Source: Maritalea sp049801075
Lineage (GTDB): Bacteria; Pseudomonadota; Alphaproteobacteria; Rhizobiales; Devosiaceae
DNA length: 64,000 bases
Direction of reading: 5' to 3'
NCBI RefSeq assembly: GCF_049801075.1
Contig: NZ_JBNAGG010000001.1
Location: 558,001 to 622,000 of the forward strand
The first letter of the stretch is position 1. Each line of letters opens with the position of its first letter. Under the pieces are notes generated by a model. That model saw only the letters and a program-made list of their open reading frames with translations. It did no database searches and was not told where the DNA came from. Of this stretch, positions 42,410 through 51,008 are shown in pieces. A program made the translations under genes and the position numbers.

Positions 42410-43906
42410 ATGTCTATTCAAAAATTCGGGATCGCATTATTTGCATCCAGCATGCTCGCCACAGGCGTATCTGCGGCCAGCTTAAATGTGGCAATTGATT
42501 CATCGCCTGCGGGCCTTGATCCGCATTTGATCACTGCGTTCAACTCTGTTGTGGTGGTGCAAGGCAATATTTATGAAGGCCTGACTGACATCAATGCTGA
42601 CCTTGATGTTGTGCCAGATTTGGCCAAGTCTTGGAATGTTTCTGAGGATGGCCTTTCCTACACATTCACACTTCATGATGGCGTGACGTTCCACGATGGC
42701 TCAACCATGGATGCCAATGACGTGGCGGCCTCTATCCGCCGGGTGCAGGCAGAATCCACAGGTTCGCCTTTGGCCAGCCGCGTTTCGCCAATCACTGGCA
42801 TTGAGGTGGTTGATGCAACCACCGTTAAGCTGACATTGGATGCACCATTTGCGCCAATTCTATCTGCACTCGCTGGCATCGCCATCGTGCCGGAAGAGTT
42901 GGAAAACGACATTGAGAAACTTCAGCAAACACCAATCGGCACTGGCCCTTTCAAGTTCGACGAATGGCAGCCAAACGGCTATATCGCCCTCACCAAATTT
43001 GATGGTTATCGCGAAGATGGCTTGCCTAAATTGGACGGCGTGCGGGTGAACTTTGTGCCAGAAGCGGCAACCCGCCAAGTTGGCCTCACCAGCGGCGATT
43101 ATGACGTCTTGCCGGGCATCGACCCTGCAACGGCGCTACAGCTGCAAGCACAGCCAAGTGTTTCTGTGTTCGACACACGGGACGTGGCCTACACGCTGTT
43201 GGGCATGAATGCAACGCGCGGTCCTTTGGCGGAGCCTAAAGTGCGCCGTGCGATCAATATGCTGCTGAACCGGCAGGAAATTATCGACGGCGCTTTGTTT
43301 GGCGCTGGTGTACCTGGTGGCCCACTTTCCCCTGCTCTCAGCTCATGGGCACTCGATACCTCAGAGTTCGATTGCTACACGCCAGATGTTGATGGCGCAA
43401 AAGCATTGCTGGAAGAAGCTGGCGTAGATATGCCAATCAAGCTCTCCATTCTTGTGTTGCCACGGCAAGATGCCCGCGATATCTCGCAGGTAATCCAACA
43501 GCAATTGGCTGCTGGTGGCATTGAAGTGGAGCTGGTTAACAAGGAAATTGGTGAGTTTGTGCAAGATTGGCGCAATTCAGATTTCGACATGTTCGTTTCT
43601 GCCAATGGCGGCAACCCAGACCCTGACCAATATTTCTACCGCACCTTCTATTCAGGTGGCTCAACCAACGTGTTCCAATATGACAATCCTGAACTGAATG
43701 ATCTGTTGGACAAAGGCCGCAGCGAGACAGACCAAGCCGCACGTAAAGAAATTTACGATGACGTACAGCGCATGCTTGCTTGTGAGGGTCCAGTTGCACA
43801 CCTTGCCTATGGCAATTTGTTCACCGCGGTAAACAACAAGGTTGAAGGCTTTGAAATTTACCCAACTGGCCGTTTGACCAGCTTGGTCAACGCCACAATG
43901 GAATAA
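42410..43906 (+). CDS. Peptide ABC importer binding protein, DppA/OppA type
   Basis: A 498-residue family 5 periplasmic binding protein. The signal peptide (about 1-22) ends in GVSA before ASLNVAIDSSP. The family features YEGLTDINADLDVVPDLAKSW (in part), YTFTLHDGVTFHDG and NGYIALTKFDGY are present. It would bind a di- or oligopeptide or a peptide-linked sugar for the two permeases that follow. ATG 42410 follows GGAGGAACC. A terminator-like hairpin separates it from the permease genes. The single pair of cysteines in the C-terminal lobe (YDCYTPD-like and MLACEGP) is typical. Confidence 0.9.
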   Translation: MSIQKFGIALFASSMLATGVSAASLNVAIDSSPAGLDPHLITAFNSVVVVQGNIYEGLTDINADLDVVPDLAKSWNVSEDGLSYTFTLHDGVTFHDGSTMDANDVAASIRRVQAESTGSPLASRVSPITGIEVVDATTVKLTLDAPFAPILSALAGIAIVPEELENDIEKLQQTPIGTGPFKFDEWQPNGYIALTKFDGYREDGLPKLDGVRVNFVPEAATRQVGLTSGDYDVLPGIDPATALQLQAQPSVSVFDTRDVAYTLLGMNATRGPLAEPKVRRAINMLLNRQEIIDGALFGAGVPGGPLSPALSSWALDTSEFDCYTPDVDGAKALLEEAGVDMPIKLSILVLPRQDARDISQVIQQQLAAGGIEVELVNKEIGEFVQDWRNSDFDMFVSANGGNPDPDQYFYRTFYSGGSTNVFQYDNPELNDLLDKGRSETDQAARKEIYDDVQRMLACEGPVAHLAYGNLFTAVNNKVEGFEIYPTGRLTSLVNATME

Positions 43907-43915
43907 CCAATAAGC

Positions 43916-43948
43916 AAGCGCGGCGTCATTTTGTGATGCCGCGCTTTT
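43916..43948 (+). terminator. Hairpin with short T-run between binding-protein and permease genes
   Basis: The stem AAGCGCGGC (43916-43924) and GCCGCGCTT (43938-43946) continues through GTCA/TGAT to a five-base loop and is followed by TTTT. As it lies inside the operon it probably terminates part of the transcripts and keeps binding-protein levels high. Confidence 0.75.
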
Positions 43949-43963
43949 ACTTTGGGTCAAAAG

Positions 43964-44920
43964 ATGCGCACTTCTTCTCGATTTATTGTTGGCAGGTTGA
44001 TTGATCTTGCCGTTGTTCTTTTCGGTGTGTCGATCATCGTCTTTATGATGATCCGGCTGATCCCCGGCGATGCCGTGGCGATCATGCTGGGGGCCAATAC
44101 CGAGATCACACCGGAGCGGATCGCTGAGCTTGAAGCCCGCATAGGGCTAGATAAGCCGATATATGTGCAATATTTCGATTGGATTTGGGGCGCGGTTCGC
44201 GGAGATTTCGGCACCTCGATCTGGACGGGCCGTCCGGTTATGTCCGAAATCAGCGCCAATCTTTGGCCAACTCTAGAACTCACTTTTCTTTCCGTGCTGT
44301 TTGGCGCTGGCCTCTCCATCCCTATTGGCTGCTTTATGGCCGAAGCGCGCGGCAAAGGCGCGGAAGTCGCTGTGCGCATCGGCGCGATTGCTGGCCTCAC
44401 TATTCCATCTTTCTGGCTGGGCATTGTCGCTATCTTCATGGTGTCAAAGCTGCTCCCCGGTGTGTCGGCACTTGGCTATGTGCCCTTTAACGAAGACCCT
44501 TTGGGCAATTTGCAACGCATGATTTTGCCCGTGATCGCCCTCGGCCTGCCCATGCTGGCCAACTTGTCCCGCCTTGTTCGCTCTGCCATGCTCGATGCGC
44601 TTAGTCAGGATTACATCCGCACCGCACGCGCCAAGGGTGTGCCGCAACGTGGCCTTGTTTATAAACATGCGCTCCGCAATGCATTGATCCCTTTCATCAC
44701 CAGCGTTGGTGTGGCCACGGGTTACTTGCTGGGCGGCGCCATTGTGGTAGAGCAAGTGTTTGCCATCCCCGGCTTGGGGCGCTTGGTGCTTGGTGCCATC
44801 GCAGAACGAAATTACCCGCTGGTGCAGGCATCCATTCTGGTGATGACCGCATCTTTCGTGATGGTGAATTTCTTTGTCGACCTGCTTTACGCCTATATTG
44901 ATCCACGGGTGTCCCAATGA
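43964..44920 (+). CDS. Peptide ABC importer permease, DppB/OppB type
   Basis: A 318-residue permease with six membrane segments. The N-terminal helix VVLFGVSIIVFMMIRLIPGD is characteristic of DppB. The EAA-like loop is ALSQDYIRTARAKGVPQRGL, and EQVFAIPGLGRLVLGAI follows near the C-terminus. I start at ATG 43964; a TTG 12 bases upstream is in frame. It overlaps the next permease by four bases. Confidence 0.9.
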   Translation: MRTSSRFIVGRLIDLAVVLFGVSIIVFMMIRLIPGDAVAIMLGANTEITPERIAELEARIGLDKPIYVQYFDWIWGAVRGDFGTSIWTGRPVMSEISANLWPTLELTFLSVLFGAGLSIPIGCFMAEARGKGAEVAVRIGAIAGLTIPSFWLGIVAIFMVSKLLPGVSALGYVPFNEDPLGNLQRMILPVIALGLPMLANLSRLVRSAMLDALSQDYIRTARAKGVPQRGLVYKHALRNALIPFITSVGVATGYLLGGAIVVEQVFAIPGLGRLVLGAIAERNYPLVQASILVMTASFVMVNFFVDLLYAYIDPRVSQ

Positions 44921-45744
44921 GACAGTTTATCAAACAAAATAAGCTACTTAGCTTTGCCATTGGCTTTGTGGCGCTGCAGATCGGGTTGGCACTCTTCGCC
45001 CCCATTCTCGGCTTTCAAGATCCGTATCAGCAGGTCATGATTCAGCGGATGAAGGCACCAAATGCTGTCAATCTTTTGGGCACAGACCAATTGGGCCGCG
45101 ATGTCTTGGCGCGTATTGTTTACGGCTATCGCACCTCATTGGTGACATGCCTCACTGCGGTGGGCTTGGCTTTGTTGGTTGGCGGCATGCTGGGCATGTT
45201 GGCCGCTTATTATCGCGGCTGGTTTGATCGCATTGTAATGCGGTTGATGGATATTCTTTTTGCCTTCCCCATCCTGCTGCTCGCCATTGGCGTTATCGCT
45301 GTGATCGGGCCAAGCACATGGGGCGCTGCGATCGCGATTGCCATTGTTTACACGCCGATTTTTGCGCGGCTGTTGCGCGGCCCTTCCCTAGTGATTGTGG
45401 AAAGCGAGTATGTGATGGGGGCGAAAGCCATCGGCGCGTCTGACCTGCGAATTATCTTTTCGCATTTGCTGCCCAACCTCTCGTCCGTGATTTTGGTGCA
45501 GGCCAGCTTGCTGCTTTCTGCCGCTATCTTGGTGGAGGCCTCCCTGTCCTTCCTCGGCCTTGGCGCGCAGCCGCCTATACCTTCATTAGGTTTGATGCTA
45601 TCGGAAGGCCGCAATTTTTTATTGCTATCGCCGTGGCCTGCTATATTTGCTGGCTTTGCTATTTTGTTTTTGTCGTTTGGCTTCAACCTGTTGGGCGATG
45701 CCTTACGCGATACGTTAGACCCGCGTCTACGCTCTGATAATTAG
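44917..45744 (+). CDS. Peptide ABC importer permease, DppC/OppC type
   Basis: A 275-residue permease. It has the DppC N-terminal segment before LLGTDQLGRDVLARIVYG, the loop VMGAKAIGASDLRIIFSHLLPN (given in part as its first 20 residues or fewer) and EASLSFLGLGAQPP near the end. It forms the channel with the preceding product. The regulator gene follows ten bases after its stop. Confidence 0.9.
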   Translation: MRQFIKQNKLLSFAIGFVALQIGLALFAPILGFQDPYQQVMIQRMKAPNAVNLLGTDQLGRDVLARIVYGYRTSLVTCLTAVGLALLVGGMLGMLAAYYRGWFDRIVMRLMDILFAFPILLLAIGVIAVIGPSTWGAAIAIAIVYTPIFARLLRGPSLVIVESEYVMGAKAIGASDLRIIFSHLLPNLSSVILVQASLLLSAAILVEASLSFLGLGAQPPIPSLGLMLSEGRNFLLLSPWPAIFAGFAILFLSFGFNLLGDALRDTLDPRLRSDN

Positions 45745-45754
45745 GATTGTTTCA

Positions 45755-46567
45755 GTGACCGGAAAACCCGCAAAAGGCACAAATGATATTGACGGGGATA
45801 CTACATCTGCAATGTCGGAAAACCCGGTAATGGAAGAAATTTTGCTAAAGCTGCAGCACGGTGAGAAGCGGAATGAAACTTTCTACCGTCAATTGGCTGG
45901 TGTTTTGCGCGAGCTTATCGAGCGCGGCGCGTTGCGCGGTGGCGAAGCTTTGCCGTCTGAGCGCGAATTGGTCAAAGCCACTGGCTTTTCCCGCATCACT
46001 GTCCGCAAAGCCATTGAAAGCCTTTTGAATGACGGATTGATTTCCAAGCGCCATGGGGCTGGCACTTTTGTAAAACCGCAAATTGATCAGCCTTTGTCTA
46101 TCTTGCTAGGTTTCACCGCCGACATGCAACGTCGCGGTCAGGAGTCTACGTCAATCCTTTTGGACAAATCGGTGGGGCTACCCACTGCGAATGAGGCACT
46201 AAAGCTTGGTATATCGCCGAGCGAGCAGGTCCTGCGCCTGTCACGAGTTCGCGTGGCTGAAGGCGAACCATTGGGCATTGAGAACGCAACCGTCCCCCTT
46301 TACGCTGCCCCACCAGAAACAATTGATGCCTCGCTCTACGAGGCGCTTCGACAAAGTGGCAACATGCCCGTACGCGCCGTACAACGCATGCACGCAGCCA
46401 TTGCTAACGAGGAAGAGTCTCGCTTACTCGGCATAGAGGTTGGCTCCCCAATTTTCCACACCGAGCGCCACTCCTTCCTCGCCAATGGCCGCCCAATTGA
46501 AGTCACCATGTCCGCCTATCGCGGCGACCGCTATGACTTTATCGCCGAGCTAAATATCGAGCATTAG
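45755..46567 (+). CDS. GntR/HutC-type regulator with UTRA domain
   Basis: A 270-residue regulator with an N-terminal winged helix (about 45-112: LPSERELVKATGFSRITVRK and KRHGAGTFV) and a UTRA ligand-binding domain (LRLSRVRVAEGEPLGIENA). NagR-like members of this family sense phosphorylated amino sugars, which would suit a murein-recycling locus containing anmK. The start at GTG 45755 has AGGA eight bases upstream; ATG 45812 is a shorter alternative. As last gene of the plus-strand operon it is probably a local regulator of the divergent promoter at 42174-42409. Confidence 0.85.
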   Translation: MTGKPAKGTNDIDGDTTSAMSENPVMEEILLKLQHGEKRNETFYRQLAGVLRELIERGALRGGEALPSERELVKATGFSRITVRKAIESLLNDGLISKRHGAGTFVKPQIDQPLSILLGFTADMQRRGQESTSILLDKSVGLPTANEALKLGISPSEQVLRLSRVRVAEGEPLGIENATVPLYAAPPETIDASLYEALRQSGNMPVRAVQRMHAAIANEEESRLLGIEVGSPIFHTERHSFLANGRPIEVTMSAYRGDRYDFIAELNIEH

Positions 46568-46602
46568 GGCACGGCATCATAAGATTTGCCATACGCTCTC
46601 AA

Positions 46603-48135
46603 CTAAGCCACATTCGAGTCAGCGAAGCTGGCTTTTCGGTCGTTCATAAAGTTGATGAGGCGTTGGTCGATGTCTGGGTCCAGTGCTGGCGGCTGGTATT
46701 CGGCAAGCATCTTTTTGTAGAGCTTTTCCGCACGCATTTCTGCTGTGAATGATCCATCTTCTAGCCATTGCTCATAGCTGTTATTGTCAGAAATGTTGGA
46801 ACGGTAGAAGGCGGATTTAAAGTTTGCTTGCGTGTGTGCGCAGCCAAGGAAATGTTGGCCGGGGCCCACTTCGCGCAAAGCGTCGAGCGCTTGCCCATTT
46901 TCGGACATATCGACCCCATTGGCGTAGACGGCCAGCATGTTAGCCTGGTCGGCATCCATCACAAACTTTTCGTAGCCCATGGCAAGCCCGCCTTCGAGCC
47001 AGCCTGCGGTGTGCAACATAAAATTGACCCCGGCCATTAGGCCCTGTTGAAGCGTGTTGGCGGCTTCGTAAGCGGCCTGCGCATCTGGCACTTTCGAGGC
47101 GGTGAACCCACCCGCACTGCGAAACGGCACGCCCAAGCGGCGCGCCAAGGCGGCGCCCATATTTATGACCATGGACGCCTCAGGCGTGCCAAAAGTTGGC
47201 GCACCTGATTGCATCGACATGGAGCTCACGAAATTGCCATATATCACTGGTGCGCCCGGCCGCGTCAATTGCGCCAGCGCCATGCCGCACATGCCTTCAG
47301 CAAGGCTTTGCGCAGCAACGGCGGCCGAGGTTACCGGCGACATAGCCCCGGCCACGACAAAGGGACTAACCATGGTCGCTTGATTGTGGCTAGCATAGAC
47401 CTTCAGCGCGCCGAGCATTGTTGAATCAAAGGTCAATGGCGAGTTGGCGTTGATGAGATTGACGAGGACACAGTTTTCTTCAACGACTTCATCGCCAAAG
47501 ACAATCTTGGCCATATCAACTGAATCCTGCGCCCGTTCTGGCGCGGTAACCGAGCCCATGAAAGCTTTGTCTGAATATTTGATATGGCTGTAAAGCATAT
47601 CAAAATGGCGCTTGTTCACGGGCAAGTCCACAGGCTCGCAAATGGTACCACCTGAATGGTGAAGCCCATCAGACAAATATGCGAGTTTCACAAAGTTGCG
47701 GAAATCTTCGATGGTCGCATAGCGGCGCCCACCCTCGCGGCTATAGACAAAGGGTGAGCCATAGGCAGGCACCAAAACCAAATTATTGCCTCCAATCACC
47801 ACATTTCGCGCAGGGTTGCGGGCATGTTGAGTGAATATGCTTGGTGCTGAATTTTGGATCAGCTCGCGACACATACCACGCGGAAACCGAACCCGTTCGC
47901 CGTCAGCGCTAGCTCCTGCCGCCACAAATGTTGCGATAGAATCTGGGTCATCTTTGATATCGATGCCAATTTCCTCAAGAATAGTATCCGCATTATATTC
48001 GATGATCTTGAGGTCAGCATCGCCGAGAATTTCATAGGGCGGAATGTTGCGCTGAATATAGGCTGGAGCTGTACTTTCGGTAACGCTGCTTGCGGCGCGT
48101 CCACGGCGTCCGCCCTCTCGTCCTGGTCTAGGCAT
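46603..48135 (-). CDS. MttB-superfamily corrinoid methyltransferase without pyrrolysine, probably glycine-betaine methyltransferase
   Basis: A 510-residue member of the trimethylamine methyltransferase (MttB) superfamily. No in-frame amber codon occurs inside the gene, so it belongs to the non-pyrrolysine branch, which includes MtgB-type glycine-betaine:corrinoid methyltransferases. Visible are GGNNLVLVPAYGSPFV, SGGTICEPVDLPVNKRHFD and APVIYGNFVSSMSM. The N-terminus is unusually Arg/Gly-rich (MPRPGREGGRRGRAA). I start at ATG 48135, with GAGGAG upstream. Corrinoid protein, pterin methyltransferase and MetF follow the same orientation, and dimethylglycine/sarcosine enzymes lie nearby, so glycine betaine is the likely donor; another quaternary amine is possible. 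Confidence 0.85.
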   Translation of the reverse strand: MPRPGREGGRRGRAASSVTESTAPAYIQRNIPPYEILGDADLKIIEYNADTILEEIGIDIKDDPDSIATFVAAGASADGERVRFPRGMCRELIQNSAPSIFTQHARNPARNVVIGGNNLVLVPAYGSPFVYSREGGRRYATIEDFRNFVKLAYLSDGLHHSGGTICEPVDLPVNKRHFDMLYSHIKYSDKAFMGSVTAPERAQDSVDMAKIVFGDEVVEENCVLVNLINANSPLTFDSTMLGALKVYASHNQATMVSPFVVAGAMSPVTSAAVAAQSLAEGMCGMALAQLTRPGAPVIYGNFVSSMSMQSGAPTFGTPEASMVINMGAALARRLGVPFRSAGGFTASKVPDAQAAYEAANTLQQGLMAGVNFMLHTAGWLEGGLAMGYEKFVMDADQANMLAVYANGVDMSENGQALDALREVGPGQHFLGCAHTQANFKSAFYRSNISDNNSYEQWLEDGSFTAEMRAEKLYKKMLAEYQPPALDPDIDQRLINFMNDRKASFADSNVA

Positions 48136-48607
48136 TTGACTGCTCCTCATTCTCTCGTATTGAGTTATCTGCCCCATGGGCCCACAATTGATTTCGGATT
48201 CCTGCGCCCTGTGGGCGTCCTTCAAATTGGGGCAAATCATCTGCGATGTCGTAATAGTCGCCCTTTTCTTTCACGAACATGTGCCCCTTAACGGCCAGCC
48301 CGTCCGCATCGTCTAAGCTGCCTGCAAAAACGGAAACTGTTGGCGCATTGAATTGCCGCCAAAAGATTGGCGATCCGCAGGACGGACAAAACGCATATTC
48401 CGCTGTCGCAGAGAAAGATGCCCATTTCAACGGTCCATCAATCTTCAAATCTTCGCGGCGCACCGCGGCGGCGGCAACATAATGCCCGCTCAAATGCCGA
48501 CATTGACGACAATGGCAAAACCAAATGTCTGCTAGGCCGCGCGTTTCGTATCTAACAGCTCGACATAAACATCCGCCTGTGTGCAGATTAGGCTCGACGG
48601 CGACCAC
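48128..48607 (-). CDS. GFA-family (glutathione-dependent formaldehyde-activating-like) zinc protein
   Basis: A protein of about 159 residues with the GFA/CENP-V zinc fold: GGCLCRAVRYE, WFCHCRQCRHLSG and FCPSCGSPIFW supply the cysteines. The family is named for a disputed role in adding formaldehyde to glutathione. In a demethylation operon a formaldehyde-related role is attractive but unproven. I start at GTG 48607, since GGGGAGG stands eight bases before it inside the end of the upstream gene; ATG 48637 is an alternative. It overlaps the upstream pterin methyltransferase by about 20 bases and the MttB-like gene by eight. Confidence 0.8.
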   Translation of the reverse strand: MVAVEPNLHTGGCLCRAVRYETRGLADIWFCHCRQCRHLSGHYVAAAAVRREDLKIDGPLKWASFSATAEYAFCPSCGSPIFWRQFNAPTVSVFAGSLDDADGLAVKGHMFVKEKGDYYDIADDLPQFEGRPQGAGIRNQLWAHGADNSIRENEEQSNA

Positions 48608-49490
48608 GACGGCGTCCTCCCCGTTCTTCCCCTTCATTTTCTGCAGGCGGTGTGCGAAACGTCTTGATCCAGTTGCCGCAATGCGGATCAACGCCATTCA
48701 ACACATCTGCAGCCTTGATGGCCGGCACCAGCCCCTCATGCAGCGGATTGAGGATGGCTGACGTCATCCCCGCGGCGGCCACCATGGGGAGGAAAGCATT
48801 GTTGATCGCGTGCCGATTGGGCAAGCCAAAGCCGATATTTGACGCGCCGCAAGTTGTGTTGACCTTCAGCTCCTCGCGCAATCGACGCACAAGGTGAAAC
48901 ACGTCTTTGCCTGCTTTATTGACTGCCCCAATTGGCATTACCAGCGGATCAACAACCACATCTTCGGCTTTAATTCCGTAGTCCGCCGCACGTTCCACAA
49001 TACGTTTGGCAATCTCAAAGCGCACGTCCGGATCTTCGGAGATACCCGTTTCATCGTTCGAAATGGCCACCACCGCGGCGTCATATTTTTTGACCAGCGG
49101 CAAGATGCGTTCCATCACCTCTTCCTCCGCGGTGGTGGAATTCACCAGCGCGCGCCCCTGATAAACCGAGAGCCCGGCTTCCAATGCCTCAATAATGGAA
49201 GAATCTATGGAGAGCGGCACATCGGTTATCGATTGAACAAGTTGGATGGTTTCCGCAAGAATTTTAGGTTCGTCCGCCAAGGGAATACCCGCATTTACAT
49301 CGAGCATTTGCGCGCCTGCGGCCACTTGCGCCAGCGTGTCTTTCTCAACGCGTGAATAATCACCTACTTTCATCTCAGCGGCTAAGAGTTTGCGGCCTGT
49401 GGGATTGATACGTTCGCCGATCATAACAAAAGGCTGGTCAAACCCGATGCGCACTTCCTTTGTGGCAGAACTAATAATCGTTTGTGTCAT
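48588..49490 (-). CDS. Methyltetrahydrofolate:corrinoid methyltransferase, pterin-binding domain
   Basis: A 300-residue TIM-barrel protein of the dihydropteroate-synthase-like class (AcsE/MtgA/MetH pterin domain). Motifs are MIGERINPTGRK, GAQMLDVNAGIPLADE, VPLSIDSS, ALVNSTTAEEE and CGASNIGFGLPNRHAIN. It would transfer the methyl group from the methyl-corrinoid protein to tetrahydrofolate, the reverse of the AcsE direction. The C-terminal tail is highly basic (RGGRRRGRRRA), mirroring the basic N-terminus of the MttB-like protein. ATG 49490 follows AAGGGGAAAG. Confidence 0.87.
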   Translation of the reverse strand: MTQTIISSATKEVRIGFDQPFVMIGERINPTGRKLLAAEMKVGDYSRVEKDTLAQVAAGAQMLDVNAGIPLADEPKILAETIQLVQSITDVPLSIDSSIIEALEAGLSVYQGRALVNSTTAEEEVMERILPLVKKYDAAVVAISNDETGISEDPDVRFEIAKRIVERAADYGIKAEDVVVDPLVMPIGAVNKAGKDVFHLVRRLREELKVNTTCGASNIGFGLPNRHAINNAFLPMVAAAGMTSAILNPLHEGLVPAIKAADVLNGVDPHCGNWIKTFRTPPAENEGEERGGRRRGRRRA

Positions 49491-49501
49491 CGGCTTTCCC
49501 C

Positions 49502-50575
49502 TTAGCTTCCAGTTCCGATTTTGTTTTCGGCCACATCTTCATTCGGCGTCACAACACCAATTGTTGTATCCACTGGTTCAGGCGCCCATGGCTTTCTGTC
49601 GCCCAGCACCCCAGAGGCTTTGACGATCTCCCCAACCCATTGCTCGTGGCGATAAGCCATCAAATGCACGCCGGAAACACCGGGGGTTTCTTTGATCTGC
49701 TGCATCAATTCCACAGCGATGCGACGACCTTCGGCTTTTTGATTTGAGGCCCCTTCCAGACGTTGAATAATCGCGTCTGGAATATGGACGCCCGGCACAT
49801 TGGATCGCAGCCATTTTGCCGTTTTGGCCGATCCCAAAACGCCAACACCGATCAGAATAAAACACCGCTCAGGCAAGCCGAGATCGCAAGCGCGCGCCAT
49901 AAAGGATCTTAGGCGGTCAATATCAAAGCAATATTGGCTTTGAATAAACTCTGCTCCGGCGCGGATTTTCTTTGCCAATTGGTCAACACGATTGTCCTGC
50001 GGCGGCACGAACGGATTGATGGAAGCGCCGATGAGCATTCGGGGTGCTGCATCAAGCGGACGACCGCTCAAAAATCGAGTTTCATCGCGCAATATCTTGG
50101 TTGTTTGCAGCAAAGAAATGCTATCCAGATCAAAAACTGGTTTGGCTTCTGGATGGTCCCCGGCGCCTACATCGTCGCCTGTGAGGCACAGCACTGTGCA
50201 CACGCCGAGCGCCGCTGCACCCAATAGGTCGCCCTGCATAGCAATGCGATTTCGATCGCGACAGGAAAACTGGATGATGGGCGAATAGCCTGCCCGTGTG
50301 AGAATGGCGCACACGCCAAGGCTAGACATGTGGCAGTTTGCACCCGACCCATCTGTGGCGTTGATGGCATCCACATATCCATCAAACAGGTTTGCACGTG
50401 CCAATACTTCATCGGGATCAACGGAGTCTGGCGGCGCAATTTCAGTGGTTACTGCAAAATGTCCGGATCGTAAAACACGTTCAAAGCGGCCATGCGAAAC
50501 GTGGCCGGGTCGCTGGATCAGCGGGTCACCAGGGTTTACGCCGAATTCTTCAACAAAATCAAGATCGTCATTCAT
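49502..50575 (-). CDS. Methylenetetrahydrofolate reductase, MetF-type
   Basis: A 357-residue flavoprotein of the MTHFR family: FAVTTEIAPPDSVD at the N-terminus, INATDGSGANCHMSSLGVCA, CRDRNRIAMQGDLLGAAALG (partly) and VCTVLCLTGDDV. It is coupled by an eight-base overlap to a separate MetV-type protein. Together they resemble the MetFV complexes of acetogens, here in a demethylation operon. The inferred direction is therefore oxidation of methyl-THF to methylene-THF. A duplicate biosynthetic MetF for methionine synthesis would be less likely to sit in this operon. Confidence 0.88.
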   Translation of the reverse strand: MNDDLDFVEEFGVNPGDPLIQRPGHVSHGRFERVLRSGHFAVTTEIAPPDSVDPDEVLARANLFDGYVDAINATDGSGANCHMSSLGVCAILTRAGYSPIIQFSCRDRNRIAMQGDLLGAAALGVCTVLCLTGDDVGAGDHPEAKPVFDLDSISLLQTTKILRDETRFLSGRPLDAAPRMLIGASINPFVPPQDNRVDQLAKKIRAGAEFIQSQYCFDIDRLRSFMARACDLGLPERCFILIGVGVLGSAKTAKWLRSNVPGVHIPDAIIQRLEGASNQKAEGRRIAVELMQQIKETPGVSGVHLMAYRHEQWVGEIVKASGVLGDRKPWAPEPVDTTIGVVTPNEDVAENKIGTGS

Positions 50576-51008
50576 CGCGCGCGAGCCTTAGCCAAGAGGA
50601 TTGGCCAACCCGATTATGGTCAACCGCAAACTCAATATCCTTGATGGTCTCGCCATCCTGCATGTTCGCCGCGCCATGCCATGCATCCACCCACACGCAG
50701 CGCATGTTCGGCTTCACCTCGCACATGCCGTTGGATCGCACGCCGCCACATGGGCCATTGCGGATGGATTTGGGGCAATTCATGGGACATGTCATGCCGG
50801 TTTTTGACAACACGCAGTTGCCGCACATCTGACAGTCAAAAAGCGCCCCTTTGATGAGACGCTCGGCGGCTGTGATCGGTGTATCGAGTCGTCGCCCGAA
50901 CAGTCGCGTCACCATGCGCAAAGCGGAGAGAATGGTTGGTCGTGTCGATTTGTACAACCGTTCCAAAAACCGAGCGTGCGCGCTTGACCATCGCCTAACC
51001 ACGTACAT
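50568..51008 (-). CDS. MetV-like Cys-rich MTHFR partner
   Basis: A 146-residue protein of the MTHFR C-terminal (MetV) family. The N-terminus is helical and basic. The core CQMCGNCVLSKTGMTCPMNC (eight residues apart at most between cysteines) and GPCGG, then RCVWVDAW, gives a conserved Cys cluster suited to zinc or an iron-sulphur centre. In acetogens MetV helps MetF to exchange electrons. I start at ATG 51008, preceded by GGAG; ATG 51023 and 51038 are alternatives. It overlaps the DUF1638 gene by 14 bases and metF by eight, so all three are coupled. Confidence 0.82.
   Translation of the reverse strand: MYVVRRWSSAHARFLERLYKSTRPTILSALRMVTRLFGRRLDTPITAAERLIKGALFDCQMCGNCVLSKTGMTCPMNCPKSIRNGPCGGVRSNGMCEVKPNMRCVWVDAWHGAANMQDGETIKDIEFAVDHNRVGQSSWLRLARDE

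Noticed and set aside
46603..48135. Possible pyrrolysine-containing trimethylamine methyltransferase
   Set aside because: The gene reads through without an in-frame amber codon and no pylTSBCD genes are in the window; it is the non-pyrrolysine branch.
49502..50575. Housekeeping metF for methionine synthesis
   Set aside because: Coupling to metV, a corrinoid protein and pterin methyltransferase makes a catabolic role more likely, though the sequence alone cannot prove direction.
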